Source: Stutzerimonas stutzeri (GTDB taxonomy: Bacteria > Pseudomonadota > Gammaproteobacteria > Pseudomonadales > Pseudomonadaceae). Taken from it: DNA of 64,000 nucleotides. Shown here piece by piece: positions 54,270 to 63,536 of this stretch. The notes below the pieces were generated by a model. The model was not told the origin of the DNA. It searched no databases and was given only the letters and a program-made list of their open reading frames with translations. A program made the translations under genes and the position numbers. Location: assembly GCA_019056435.1 (NCBI GenBank), contig CP077641.1, positions 806,001 to 870,000 on the forward strand, read 5' to 3'. Each line of letters opens with the position of its first letter. Position 1 is the stretch's first letter.

Positions 54270-55743
54270 CGTCCGGGTCCTCTTCGGCCAGCGCCAGGGA
54301 AATTCGAAACGCGGCGCCACCCAGCGGGCTTTCCACCAGCTCGATACGGCCGCCGCTCTCGGCGACCACGCCATGTGCCACCGCCAGACCCAGGCCGCTG
54401 CCCTTGCCCACGGGTTTGGTGGTGAAGAAGGGTTCGAACAGGGCGGCGCGGTCCTGCTCGGCAACACCCGGGCCGTCATCCTCGACCTGGAACAGCAGGC
54501 AGCCCGCCTCCCGCCACCAGCGCAACCTGACCTGCCCGCCGGGGCTGGCCTGGGCAGCGTTGCGCAGCAGGTTGGTCAACGCCTGCTCGAAGCGCGGCGG
54601 GTCGACCGCGCAGTGCAGCGTCTCGGACGGCGCATCGAGCTGCAGATTCACTCGCAGCTCAGCCAGCTCGTCGGCGACCGCGGCAGCAGCCGAATGCGCG
54701 AGCACATCGGCGGGCATACGCCGCACCGGCTGCCCGGCGGCACGCCCGAACTCCAGTAGCTGACGAACGATGCCGCTGAGACGCTGCACCTGGCTGCGGA
54801 TCTGCAGCAGGCCCTTGCGCTGGGCATCTTCCAGGCTGTCGCTGCGCAAAACGCGCTGGGCCTTGCCATCGATGACGCTGAGCGGGCTGCCCAGCTCATG
54901 CGCGACACCGGCCGCCAGTCGGCCTACCGCCGCCAGTTGCTGCGAGCGTCGCAGCCGCGCTTCCAGCTCCGCCTCACGCGCCTTTTGCTCAGCCATCTGT
55001 TGCTCGGCCTCGGCGATGCTGTCGAGCATCCGGTTGAGCGACTGCCCAAGCGCGGCGATTTCCTCCGGCCCGCTGTGCGGCGCGCGGTGCTCACGGTCTC
55101 CCGCCGCAACGCGGGCCATGCTCTGGGTCAGTTGCTGAAGATGGCGCCCGATGGCCGACCAGTGCCCGAGCAGAACGATTACCACGGCGACCAGTGAGAG
55201 CAGGCCGGACGAAATGCCGGCGATGAATCGCAGGCGCCGGGTGTCTCGCTCGAAGTCGCTCCAGCGCCGGGTGACCTGGAGCAGACCGTTGATGCGCCCG
55301 CCGCTCTGTTCCAGCGGCAGGAAATAGGAGTAAACCTCCTGCCCCCGGATGCGCTGGTAGCCGCCCTGCCGTCGGCCGTCCGCCGTGAGCGCCTGAATCG
55401 ACGACTGATCCTGGTCCGGCTGCACGGCGCCGGCATAGGCCACCAGCTCGCCCTCGTCGTCATAAAGGTAGGCGCCGTAGACGCGACCAACACCCAGCAC
55501 GGATTCGAGCACCTGCTGCATGGTGCGATCGTGCTTGCGTTCCAGGCTGTCGCTCAGCGGCAGGCGCACCGCCCGCGCCACCAGCTCCACCTCCTCTTGC
55601 AGGCGCCGTTCACTGTTGCGCTCGACCGTCCAGAGCACCACGTAACTGAAGCCGAACATGATCGCCACCAGGGGGACCACGACCTTCAGTACCAGGGCGC
55701 CGCGCAGGGTCGGCAATCTCTGCCAAAGTGCTACATGTGTCAT
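54256..55743 (-). CDS. Membrane sensor histidine kinase, partner of the NtrC-type regulator
   Basis: A 495-residue kinase: TM1 about 18-40, a periplasmic domain with a redox- or PAS-like fold (about 41-175), TM2 about 176-197, HAMP, a coiled coil (about 240-270), then the H box GVAHELGSPLSVI. ATPase motifs are LTNLLRNAAQASPGG, EDDGPGVAEQDR and GKGSGLGLAVAHGV. The H-box variant HELGSPL is usual for the NtrB/ZraS-like group. The signal is unknown. It is divergent from the DUF4168 gene. Confidence 0.9.
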   Translation of the reverse strand: MTHVALWQRLPTLRGALVLKVVVPLVAIMFGFSYVVLWTVERNSERRLQEEVELVARAVRLPLSDSLERKHDRTMQQVLESVLGVGRVYGAYLYDDEGELVAYAGAVQPDQDQSSIQALTADGRRQGGYQRIRGQEVYSYFLPLEQSGGRINGLLQVTRRWSDFERDTRRLRFIAGISSGLLSLVAVVIVLLGHWSAIGRHLQQLTQSMARVAAGDREHRAPHSGPEEIAALGQSLNRMLDSIAEAEQQMAEQKAREAELEARLRRSQQLAAVGRLAAGVAHELGSPLSVIDGKAQRVLRSDSLEDAQRKGLLQIRSQVQRLSGIVRQLLEFGRAAGQPVRRMPADVLAHSAAAAVADELAELRVNLQLDAPSETLHCAVDPPRFEQALTNLLRNAAQASPGGQVRLRWWREAGCLLFQVEDDGPGVAEQDRAALFEPFFTTKPVGKGSGLGLAVAHGVVAESGGRIELVESPLGGAAFRISLALAEEDPDDANG

Positions 55744-55839
55744 ATTGGCACTCTAACCCAGCCGCCTGCAGAGGTCGACTTGTCCAGGACGGACGGATAA
55801 ATCTTCGTGAAATCAGTTAGTTGCCGTAATCGCGCTTTC

Positions 55840-55855
55840 TGGCACGGCTGATGCA
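55840..55855 (+). promoter_or_regulatory. Sigma-54 promoter upstream of the DUF4168 gene
   Basis: TGGCACG-N4-ATGCA matches the sigma-54 consensus TGGCACG-N4-TTGCA at all but one base, with GG and GC at the right spacing. Transcription would start near 55866, about 27 bases before the DUF4168 start. The NtrC-type regulator is encoded next door on the other strand. Confidence 0.7.
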
Positions 55856-55892
55856 AAGACACTTGGCGAATTCTCAAGCGAAGGACATGACC

Positions 55893-56285
55893 ATGACCAA
55901 GCTCCATACCCGCCTCGTCTCTTCCAGCCTTCTGGCCCTGTTCATGGCCGCTGGTGCCTCGCAGGTATCGGCACAGCAGGCCACCCCGGCGCCCGCTACC
56001 CAGCCCGCCCCAGCCATGCAGGCCTCGGATATCAGCGACAAGCAGCTGGAGAGCTTCGCTGATTCGCTGGGCGAAATCATGGAGATCCGTCAGGACTTCA
56101 CCGCCAAGCTGGAGAAGACCGGTGACCCTGCCGAAGCGCAGCAGCTGCAGCAGGAAGCCAACGAGAAGATGATGAACACCGTGCAGGACAATGACCTGAG
56201 CATCGAGGAGTACAACGCGATCAACCAGGCCGTGCAGAACGATCCGAAGCTGCGCGACAAGGTCATTTCGATGATCCAGAGCTAA
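55893..56285 (+). CDS. DUF4168 secreted protein
   Basis: A 130-residue protein with a signal peptide (about 1-27, ending VSAQQ). A Pro/Ala-rich linker and a helical DUF4168 domain follow (SDKQLESFADSLGEIMEIRQDF ... LSIEEYNAINQAVQNDPKLRDKV). The role is unknown, but such proteins are periplasmic and often stress-induced. The ATG at 55893 is chosen over 55887 because AAGGA at 55881-55885 needs the longer spacing. It is probably expressed from the sigma-54 promoter just upstream and ends at a strong terminator. Confidence 0.82.
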   Translation: MTKLHTRLVSSSLLALFMAAGASQVSAQQATPAPATQPAPAMQASDISDKQLESFADSLGEIMEIRQDFTAKLEKTGDPAEAQQLQQEANEKMMNTVQDNDLSIEEYNAINQAVQNDPKLRDKVISMIQS

Positions 56286-56300
56286 GGCTCGTCGAAACGC

Positions 56301-56329
56301 AAAAGCCCGGCTCTTCAGCCGGGCTTTTT
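56301..56329. terminator. Bidirectional rho-independent terminator
   Basis: AAAAGCCCGGC pairs with GCCGGGCTTTT around TCTTCA, with T and A tracts on either side. It serves the DUF4168 gene and the convergent DUF1456 gene. Confidence 0.9.
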
Positions 56330-56348
56330 CATGTCTGGCTAGCGCGTA

Positions 56349-56807
56349 TCAGTGGCTGCGCTGCGCCAGCCCCTTGAGGAAATTACGCAGCAGCTGATCG
56401 CCGCAGACCCGGTAATTGCTGTGTCCGGCTTTGCGGAACAGCGCGTTGAGCTCCGGCTTGGACACCGGGAAATCCACCGACTTGAGGATGGCGTGCATGT
56501 CGTCTTCCTTGAGTTCGAAGGCCACGCGCAGCTTCTTCAGCACCGTGTTGTTGGTCACCGGCAGCTCGATCGGCGGGGTCGGCCGGCTCTCGTCCCTGCC
56601 GCGCTTGTAGATCACCAGACCGTCGAGGAAGTGCGCCATGATCCGGTCCGGGCAGGGTTTGAACCCGGCCTCGTCGTCTTTCTTGAGGTAGGCGAACGCC
56701 TCGCTATCCGGGATATCGCAACCGGTCAACCGGGTAATCTCGGCGATCTTCGCGTCGTTGACGTTGAGGATGTAGCGCAGGCTGCGCATCACATCGTTGT
56801 TGAGCAT
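56349..56807 (-). CDS. DUF1456 (YehS-like) protein
   Basis: A 152-residue soluble protein made of two similar halves, each of about 70 residues. MLNNDVMRSLRYILNVNDAKI starts the first and VTNNTVLKKLRVAFELKEDDM starts the second. Each half ends with a CPD/CGDQL-type stretch followed by FL.GL. This is the duplicated YehS domain, function unknown. It is single and convergent with the DUF4168 gene, sharing a terminator. Confidence 0.9.
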   Translation of the reverse strand: MLNNDVMRSLRYILNVNDAKIAEITRLTGCDIPDSEAFAYLKKDDEAGFKPCPDRIMAHFLDGLVIYKRGRDESRPTPPIELPVTNNTVLKKLRVAFELKEDDMHAILKSVDFPVSKPELNALFRKAGHSNYRVCGDQLLRNFLKGLAQRSH

Positions 56808-56939
56808 GGAAGTTCCTTCGGTGAGCGGGCGCCGCAGCGACGCCGGATCGCGATGACGGGATGGCCGGCATGCGCGCCAGGCCTCGATGGCGCGCGAGTA
56901 TAAGGCGTTGCGGCCGATGGGTGAAAAGCGCCGGTCGCC

Positions 56940-57279
56940 CTACTGCGGCACTTGCACCTTGACCTTGATGGCCGAATACCAGGCCGTGACCGCTGCGATA
57001 TCGTCATCGCTGAGGCCGGCGGCGATGACCGTCATTTGCGGATGCTTGCGTTCGCCGGAGCGGAACGCCTCGAGCTGCCGCGCCAGGTAGAGCTGGCCGT
57101 TACCGGCCAGGTTCGGCGCATCGGCGACCTTGCTCAAGCCATCGAGCCCGTGACAAGCCGCGCACATCTTCGCCTTTGCGCGACCCGCCTCGAGGTCCGC
57201 GGCCCTCGCCTCCCCCCGCGAAGACCAGACCGATCAGAGCAATCCACGGGACCAGGCGACGGCGCGTGTCTCTGCGCAT
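56940..57279 (-). CDS. c-type cytochrome (frameshifted)
   Basis: Restored, this is about a 112-residue periplasmic cytochrome c of the c553/c5 type. The signal peptide MRRDTRRRLVPWIALIGLVFA is followed by the haem motif CAACH and the axial Met in PQMTVIAAGLSDDDIAAVTAWY. The run CCCCCC at 57212-57217 is one base too long. Removing it joins FAG to EARAADLEAGRAKAKM. The ATG at 57279 follows AGGAG. It lies 68 bases after the PQQ-type dehydrogenase, for which it is the likely electron acceptor. Confidence 0.85.
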
Positions 57280-57347
57280 GCGAACACTCCTCTCGATTGC
57301 TGGCGGGACAGTCGAGGCCGGGCACCGAGACCCGACCTGCATGCCAA

Positions 57348-58622
57348 TCAGTTTGCACCCCCTGGTAGGAGATGCGGTAGATCGCCCCGGCGGTGTCGTC
57401 GCTGACCAGCAGCGAGCCGTCCTTGAGCTGGGCGACATCGACGATGCGGCCGTAGTACTCGCCGGTATCCTCGTCCAGCCAGCCTTCGGCAAACGGAACG
57501 GTTTCCCCGGACGGGCCACTGCCATCGGCGGCAAATGGCGTGAACATCACGCGCGCGCCAGCCGGCACCGTGCGGTTCCAGCTACCGCGCTGGGCGCTGA
57601 ACAGGCCGCCGCGGTACTGCTCGGGAAACTGCTTGCCCGTGTAGAAGGTCAGGCCCATGTCGGCGGCGTGGGCGATGGTTTCCACCACCGGCGGGGTCAG
57701 GCCCTCGGGCGGCGTCTCGTCGGCGTACTCGTTGGTGCGCACCTGGCCACCGCCGTACCAGGGCATGCCGAACTTCATTCCGGCCTTGGGCGCGTGGTTG
57801 ATCTCCCCCGGCGGGATGTCGTCGCCCATGCCGTCGACCTGGTTGTCGGTGAACCACAGCTCCTTCGTCGTCGGGTGATAGGTGATGCCCACCGAGTTGC
57901 GCACGCCGGTGGCATAGACCTCGCGCTTGCTGCCGTCGCGCTCCATGCGCACGATGCCGCCGATGCCGTGCTGCTCGTAGAGCTCCAGCTTGTCCTTGGG
58001 CGGCACGTTGTGCGGCTGACCGAGGGAGATGGTGAGCTTGTTGTCCGGGCCGACGGCACAGACCCGCGCGCCGTGGTTGTAGCTTTCCTCGTCCTTGGGG
58101 GATCAGCTCGCCGGTCGGCACCACGATGTCGGCGGCCACGTCCGGCCCCTCGTAGAAGAACTCGGCGGCCGGGAACACGAGTACCCGGTTGTGCTCGGCG
58201 ACGAAGAGAAAGCCGTCCGGGCTGAAGCAGGGTCCGGGCTGGGTGAAATCAATGGCCGGCGCGAAGCGCTTCACTTCGTCGGCCTTGCGGTTCTTGGTGC
58301 GGTCGGTGACCGCCCACAGGTCGGTCTTGCGCGTGCCGACGAAGACCACCCCACTGGACGGCCCTACCGCCATGTGCCGCGCGTCGGGCACCACGGCGTA
58401 CAGTTCGATCTTGAACCCTTCCGGCAACCGGATCCGTGAGAGATTGGCGCGGATCGCATCGGCCACTTCGCCGGTCTGCGCGACGGTTTCCATCTCCAGC
58501 GACTGGCCTGTCGTTTTCATCGAGCGCATGCGTTCGAGCGCTTCGTCACTGGTGGGCGCGGCCAGGGCCGGCCCGGACAGGCACATGACCAGCGTACTCA
58601 AGGCAAAGGGAACGTATTTCAT
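57348..58622 (-). CDS. PQQ-dependent sugar dehydrogenase / sorbosone dehydrogenase family (two frameshifts)
   Basis: Restored, this is about a 424-residue periplasmic beta-propeller with a signal peptide (MKYVPFALSTLVMCLSGPALA). Propeller motifs include LPEGFKIELYAVVPDARHMAVG, NSVGITYHPTTKELWFTDNQVDGMGDD and PAGARVMFTPFA. Two runs break it: GGGGG at 58097-58101 is one too long and CCCCC at 57358-57362 one short. With both fixed, the chain ends naturally YRISYQGGAN. It oxidises sugars or related alcohols and passes electrons to the adjacent cytochrome. The exact substrate is unknown. Confidence 0.85.
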
Positions 58623-58708
58623 AGGCACCGACCTCATGAAGAATCGTCTCGCGGACGACCTTTATTGTTGTTGTGCTCGACCACGCCTTTGCGGCTGCGC
58701 AAAAGTGC

Positions 58709-58724
58709 CTGAGTCCCCACTCAG
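58709..58724. promoter_or_regulatory. Inverted repeat CTGAGT-CCCC-ACTCAG
   Basis: A perfect six-base inverted repeat in the 300-base spacer between the divergent dehydrogenase and carbonic anhydrase genes. It could be an operator or a small hairpin. The rest of the spacer shows no gene. Confidence 0.4.
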
Positions 58725-58922
58725 CGTAGCGTCATACCGCGTCTTTACCAGACGACTGGCGCGCCGTTGCGCCGCCTGCGCACCGGCCGGTTTGTTCAAA
58801 TCTCGACTGGCCCTCATTAATCATTCGGCCAAGCCCGCAAGATTGTGTTTCAAATTATTACGCCACAGCCTGCGCACGGGTTGCCCTACCCCGCCGGTTA
58901 ACCACGCACCGAGGAGACGACT

Positions 58923-59653
58923 GTGAAACGCACTGCATTTGCCATCGGCACCCTGTTCGCCTGCGCCAACACCTGGGCCGTCACACCCGGGACGCACTGG
59001 GATTATTCAGGCGACGTCGGGCCAGAGAACTGGGCGAAGCTCACCCCGGAATTCCATTCATGCGCCGGTCAGAACCAATCCCCGGTCAACCTGGACGGCT
59101 TCATCGAGGCCGAGCTCGCCCCTTGGAGCTCGACTACCGTGCCGGCGCCAGCGAAGTGGCCAACAACGGCCATACCGTCCAGGTCGCCTATGAACCCGGC
59201 AGTACCCTCAGCCTGGACGGCAAGACGTTTCAGCTGATCCAGTTCCACTTCCACATGCCCAGCGAGAACCAGATCAAGGGACAGTCCTACCCGCTGGAAG
59301 GGCATCTGGTGCATGCCGATGAGTCCGGCAACCTGGCCGTACTGGCGGTGATGTTCAAGGAGGGCGAACGGAACGCGGTGCTGGCCAGCCTGTGGAACGC
59401 GCCGCCGGCGGTGGGCAAGAAGCAGCCGGTATCGCCGAGCATCAACGTTCGCGACATGCTTCCGGTGGAACTGGACTACTACCGTTTCAACGGCTCGCTG
59501 ACCACACCGCCCTGCTCCGAAGGGGTCCGCTGGCTGGTGCTCAAGCAGCCCATCGTCGCCTCGCATGCGCAAATCGAGGCCCTGACCCAGGCCGTCGGCC
59601 ATGCCAACAATCGCCCGCTGCAGCCGGTGAACGCGCGCATCATCCTGCAATAA
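58923..59653 (+). CDS. Alpha-carbonic anhydrase, periplasmic (frameshifted)
   Basis: Restored, this is about a 243-residue enzyme that interconverts CO2 and bicarbonate. The signal peptide is about 1-19 (MKRTAFAIGTLFACANTWA). The family marks are HWDYSGDVGPENW, NQSPVNL, the zinc ligands in FHFHMPSEN and EGHLVHAD, and LTTPPCSEGVRW. CCCC at 59119-59122 is one base short. Adding it joins EAELAP to LELDYRAGASEV. The start codon is GTG at 58923 with GAGGAGA upstream. It lies divergent from the PQQ-type dehydrogenase. Confidence 0.9.
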
Positions 59654-59816
59654 GTCGGCGTGACGGACCGGCCGTCGCCTGCGAGGCGGCCGGCTCCAGG
59701 CGGCCTTTCCCAGTTCATGACAGTCCACAGCGGCGCCGCTACACTGCGCGCCGCGACCGCCGTCGGCGGCGCGGACCGCCTCCCACCTCTGCCGGGGTCA
59801 CCGGCCAGGACCTGTC

Positions 59817-61437
59817 ATGATTCGCATCAACGAACTGCAACTGCCGCTCGATCACCCTGCCGAGGCCCTGCGCCAGGCCGTCGTTGCGCGCCTGAAAATC
59901 GCCGATACCGAGCTGCTCGATTTCAACGTTTTCAAGCGCAGCTATGACGCGCGCAAGAAGAACAGCGAGATCACCTTCGTCTACATCATCGACGCTACCG
60001 TGGCGGACGAGGCGAAGACCCTGGCGCGCCTGGCCGACGACCGTCACATCCGCGTCTCGCCGGACACCGGCTATTACCCGGTCGCCCAGGCACCGGAGGA
60101 CCTAACCGAACGCCCGCTGGTGATCGGCTTCGGCCCGTGCGGGCTGTTCGCCGCGCTGACGCTGGCGCAGATGGGTTTCAAGCCGATCGTGCTCGAGCGC
60201 GGGCGCGACGTGCGCCGCCGCACCAAGGACACCTGGGCGCTCTGGCGCAAGAAGGTGCTGAGCCCCGAATCCAACGTGCAGTTCGGCGAAGGCGGCGCCG
60301 GGCTGTTCTCCGACGGCAAGCTCTACAGCCAGATCAAGGATCCGAAGTTCTACGGCCGCAAGGTCATGCATGAGTTCGTCCGCGCCGGCGCACCGGAAGA
60401 AATCATGTTCGTCAGCAAGCCGCACATCGGCACCTTTCGCCTGACCGGCGTGGTCTCGACCATGCGCGAGGAAATCAAGGCGCTGGGCGGCGAGGTGCGT
60501 TTCGAAAGCCGTGTCGTCGACCTGATCATCGGCGAGGGCCGCATCCAGGGCGTGCGCCTGGCCGACGGCCAGGAACTGCACAGCCGCTATGTGGTGCTCG
60601 CCCTCGGCCACAGCTCGCGCGACACCTTCCGCATGCTTCACCAGCGCGGCGTCTACATCGAGGCCAAGCCCTTCGCCGTGGGCTTTCGGATCGAGCACCC
60701 GCAATCGCTGATCGACCAGGCGCGCCTGGGCAAATATGCCGGCCACCCGGAACTGGGCGCCGCCGACTACAAGCTGGTCTACCACGCCAGCAACGGCCGT
60801 GCGGTCTACAGCTTCTGCATGTGCCCGGGCGGCACGGTGGTGGCGGCCACGTCCGAGCCGGAGCGCGTGGTGACCAACGGCATGAGCCAGTACTCGCGCA
60901 ACGAGCGCAACGCCAATGCCGGCATCGTGGTCGGCATCAACCCCGACGAGGACTTCCCCGGAGGTCCGCTGGCCGGGGTCGAGCTGCAGGAACGCCTCGA
61001 ATCGCGGGCCTTCGAGCTGGGCGGACGCGATTACTGTGCGCCGGGGCAACTGGTCGGCGACTTCATCCGCGGCACGCCGTCGAGCGCCTTCGGCGAGGTC
61101 GAGCCGTCCTACAAGCCCGGCGTGCGCCTGGGCGATCTGGCACCATCGCTGCCGGACTACGTGATCGAGGCCATCCGCGAGGCCTTGCCGGCCTTCGGCA
61201 AGCAGATCCGCGGGTTCGACCGCGCCGATGCGGTACTCACCGGTATCGAGACACGCACTTCTTCGCCGGTGCGGATCAAGCGCGACAACGAGTCGTTACA
61301 GAGCATCAACACCCGCGGCCTCTTCCCCCGCCGGCGAAGGCGCCGGATACGCGGGCGGCATCCTCTCGGCCGGTGTCGACGGCATCAAGGTCGCCGAAGC
61401 GGTGGCCACGGCGATGCTGGCCGATCGCAAGGGCTGA
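59817..61437 (+). CDS. NAD(P)/FAD-dependent oxidoreductase, COG2509-type (frameshifted near the end)
   Basis: Restored, this is about a 539-residue flavoprotein. An N-terminal domain (about 1-85, starting MIRINELQLPLDHP) precedes the Rossmann motif GFGPCGLFAAL near residue 103. Later marks are FGEGGAGLFSDGKLYSQIKD, CMCPGGTVVAATSE and the C-terminal FAD motif GEGAGYAGGILSAGVDGIKVAE. The CCCCC run at 61325-61329 is one base too long. Removing one gives that motif and a stop at 61435-61437. The substrate is unknown. The stop abuts the convergent binding-protein gene. Confidence 0.87.
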
Positions 61438-62164
61438 TCAGCGCGGCTGCGCCATGAGCCGAGCCACTGTGCCGTCGGCCTGCAGCTGCTCGAAGGCGGC
61501 CTGGGTCCGCAGCACGGTGTCGTCGTCGGTTTGCCGACTGTAGGCCATGTAGAGTCGCGTCGCGGTGTCAGGGGTGAAGACCTTCACCACCCGCGCCGGG
61601 TCGATGCCCGCCTTCTGACAGAGGATGATCATGTCCTGCTCGGGCATGGGCACCAGGTCGACCTGGCCGTTCAGCAAGCGCCGAAAGTTTTCGTTGTTGT
61701 GCGCCGCCACCACGATCTTGTCGAAACCGTTGGCCTGCAGGTACTGGTGGCGGACGTCTTCACGCATCACGCCGATCCGGTAGGCCTTGGCCATCTCGAG
61801 ATCGGCGATCTGGATGTCTTCGCGCTCGCGCAGCCTGTAGAAGTGGTACTCGATGCGCATGATCTCGCCGACCCAACGAAACAGCGCCTCGCGCTCGGAG
61901 GTGCGAGCGATCAGATAGATGAGCACCCCCGGGTCGCGCAGCGCCATGTCGTAAGCGCGCGCCCAGGGGTAGAGACCGATCTGGTAGTGCTCCAGGCCCG
62001 CGTGCTGCAAGGTGGCTTCGACGACCGTCGTCGCGGTGCCGGCGATCCGGCCATCACGTAGGTAGCTGTAGGCGGTTTCCTCGGTCACCACCCGCAACTG
62101 GCCCGCCTGCGCGGCACTGCAAAGCAGACCAAGGGGAAAGGGCGATCCAAGCAATCGGGCGCAT
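61438..62164 (-). CDS. Periplasmic binding protein, SBP_bac_3-like (frameshifted in the signal peptide)
   Basis: About 241 residues. The run GGGG at 62133-62136 is one base too long. Removing one gives a proper signal peptide (MRPIAWIALSLGLLCSAAQA) from the ATG at 62164, instead of the odd N-terminus of the uncorrected frame. The mature part is an extracellular solute-binding family 3 fold (QLRVVTEETAYSYLRDGRIAG, then LYPWARAYDMAL and REALFRWVGEI). No transporter genes are near. It is third in an operon behind a GGDEF gene and a related binding protein, which suggests signal sensing. Confidence 0.82.
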
Positions 62165-62184
62165 CGTGCAGTCCTCGCAGGCAA

Positions 62185-63536
62185 TCAGTCGGAAACGCAG
62201 TCACGGCCACGGGTCTTGGCCCGATAGAGGGCCTCGTCGGCGCGCCGCAGCAATTGATCGAAGTGGTCCATGGCCTGCGGGTCGAAGGCTGCCAGTCCGA
62301 TGCTCAACGTCACCTGAGACGATACGGCCGATGCGGCATGCGGCAGCTCCCGTTCGGCCAGGCGTTTCTGCAGGTGCACCGCCGAGCGGTACGCCGACTC
62401 GGCCTCGACACCAGGGAGCAACACCACGAACTCTTCACCCCAAGCCGCGCCACCACCTCACCGGCACGCGCGAACACCGATCGCAGGGTGTCGGCGACGG
62501 CACGCAGGCACGCGTCGCCCTGGGCATGGCCGTAGTGATCGTTGTAGCGCTTGAAGAAGTCGACGTCGCACATCAACACCGTGAGCGGCTGGCCGAGCCG
62601 CATGGCGCGGCGGAATTCGACGTCCTTGAGTTCGTCGAAATGGCGGCGATTGGACAGGCCGGTGAGCGGATCGCTACGCGACAGTTCTTCGAGCAGCACA
62701 TTGGCCGCGCGCAGCTCGGCGGTGCGTTCTTCCACCAGCTCGGCCAGCCGGTCGCGGTGCGCAGCCAGCGCCTGCTCATCCTGATGCTGGCGCTCAAGGT
62801 ATGCTGACAGCTTGGCCTGCAGGCCGTTGACGCCCTCTTCGAGCAGGCTCAGCTCGTCACGGCGCCTGGGCGAGCGATCCAGCCGCAGGCGCTGGTCGAG
62901 GTTTTCCGGCGCCAGCGCGGTCAGGTGGCGGGCGATCCGGCGCACATGCAGCGTCACGCTGCGGTTGAACATCCACATGATCAGCCCCGCCAGCAACAGC
63001 GACTGGATGACCTGGGTGATGACGATATCGGTGACCTCGGTGAGCATCCGCTCCCAGAGCACGCCTTCGTGCCCTTCCAGCGTCAGCTCGCCAACCGTTT
63101 CGCGTGCACCGGCGTAGGGCTCGTAGGTCAGCGGATGCCGCAGCCGCGGCGCGCGATGGTCGCCCGGCTGAACGGCCCGCTGCCGCTCGATGATTTCCGG
63201 AGCACGCCCGGCGCGAATGATCTGCAGCTCCACACGCCCGATGGGCGCGGCCCTGGCGACGCTGTCGAGCTGGGTCTGCAGCGCGTCGCTGTCCATTTCC
63301 CAGATGGCTTTCGCCAGGTTGCTCTGGAACACCTGATCGATCAGCACCAGCTCGGCATTCATCGCCGCCAGGCTCTTGTGCCAAGCCGACCAGGTGCGTA
63401 CGCCGACGGTCACCAGCGTGAACAGCAGGCAGAATCCCAGGGTAGCCAGCACCAGCCGGCGGCCCAGCGAGCCGGTCTGCCGCCGCACGCGCGCGCTATC
63501 GGCAGTGCCAGGCGCCCTCGCGTTCACGGCAGCCAC
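62185..63536 (-). CDS. Membrane-bound GGDEF diguanylate cyclase (frameshifted at the active site)
   Basis: About 450 residues. TM1 is about 29-50, a periplasmic domain spans about 51-175, TM2 is near 178-196, then HAMP, a coiled coil (about 250-290), and GGDEF from DPLTGLSNRRHFDELK. The active loop is broken: CCCC at 62438-62441 is one base short. Adding it restores ARLGGEEFVVLLPG, an active-type GGEEF site. The start is probably the GTG at 63536, overlapping the binding-protein stop by 13 bases. Later starts are possible. It would make c-di-GMP in response to the adjacent periplasmic proteins. Confidence 0.85.

Noticed and set aside
52977..54425. 482-codon open frame opposite the NtrC-type regulator
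   Set aside because: It is an antisense shadow. The other strand shows receiver, AAA+ and Fis-type motifs.
62438..62441. Programmed frameshift at the GGDEF active site
   Set aside because: There is no slippery heptamer or stimulatory structure. The same one-base pattern occurs in about twenty unrelated genes.
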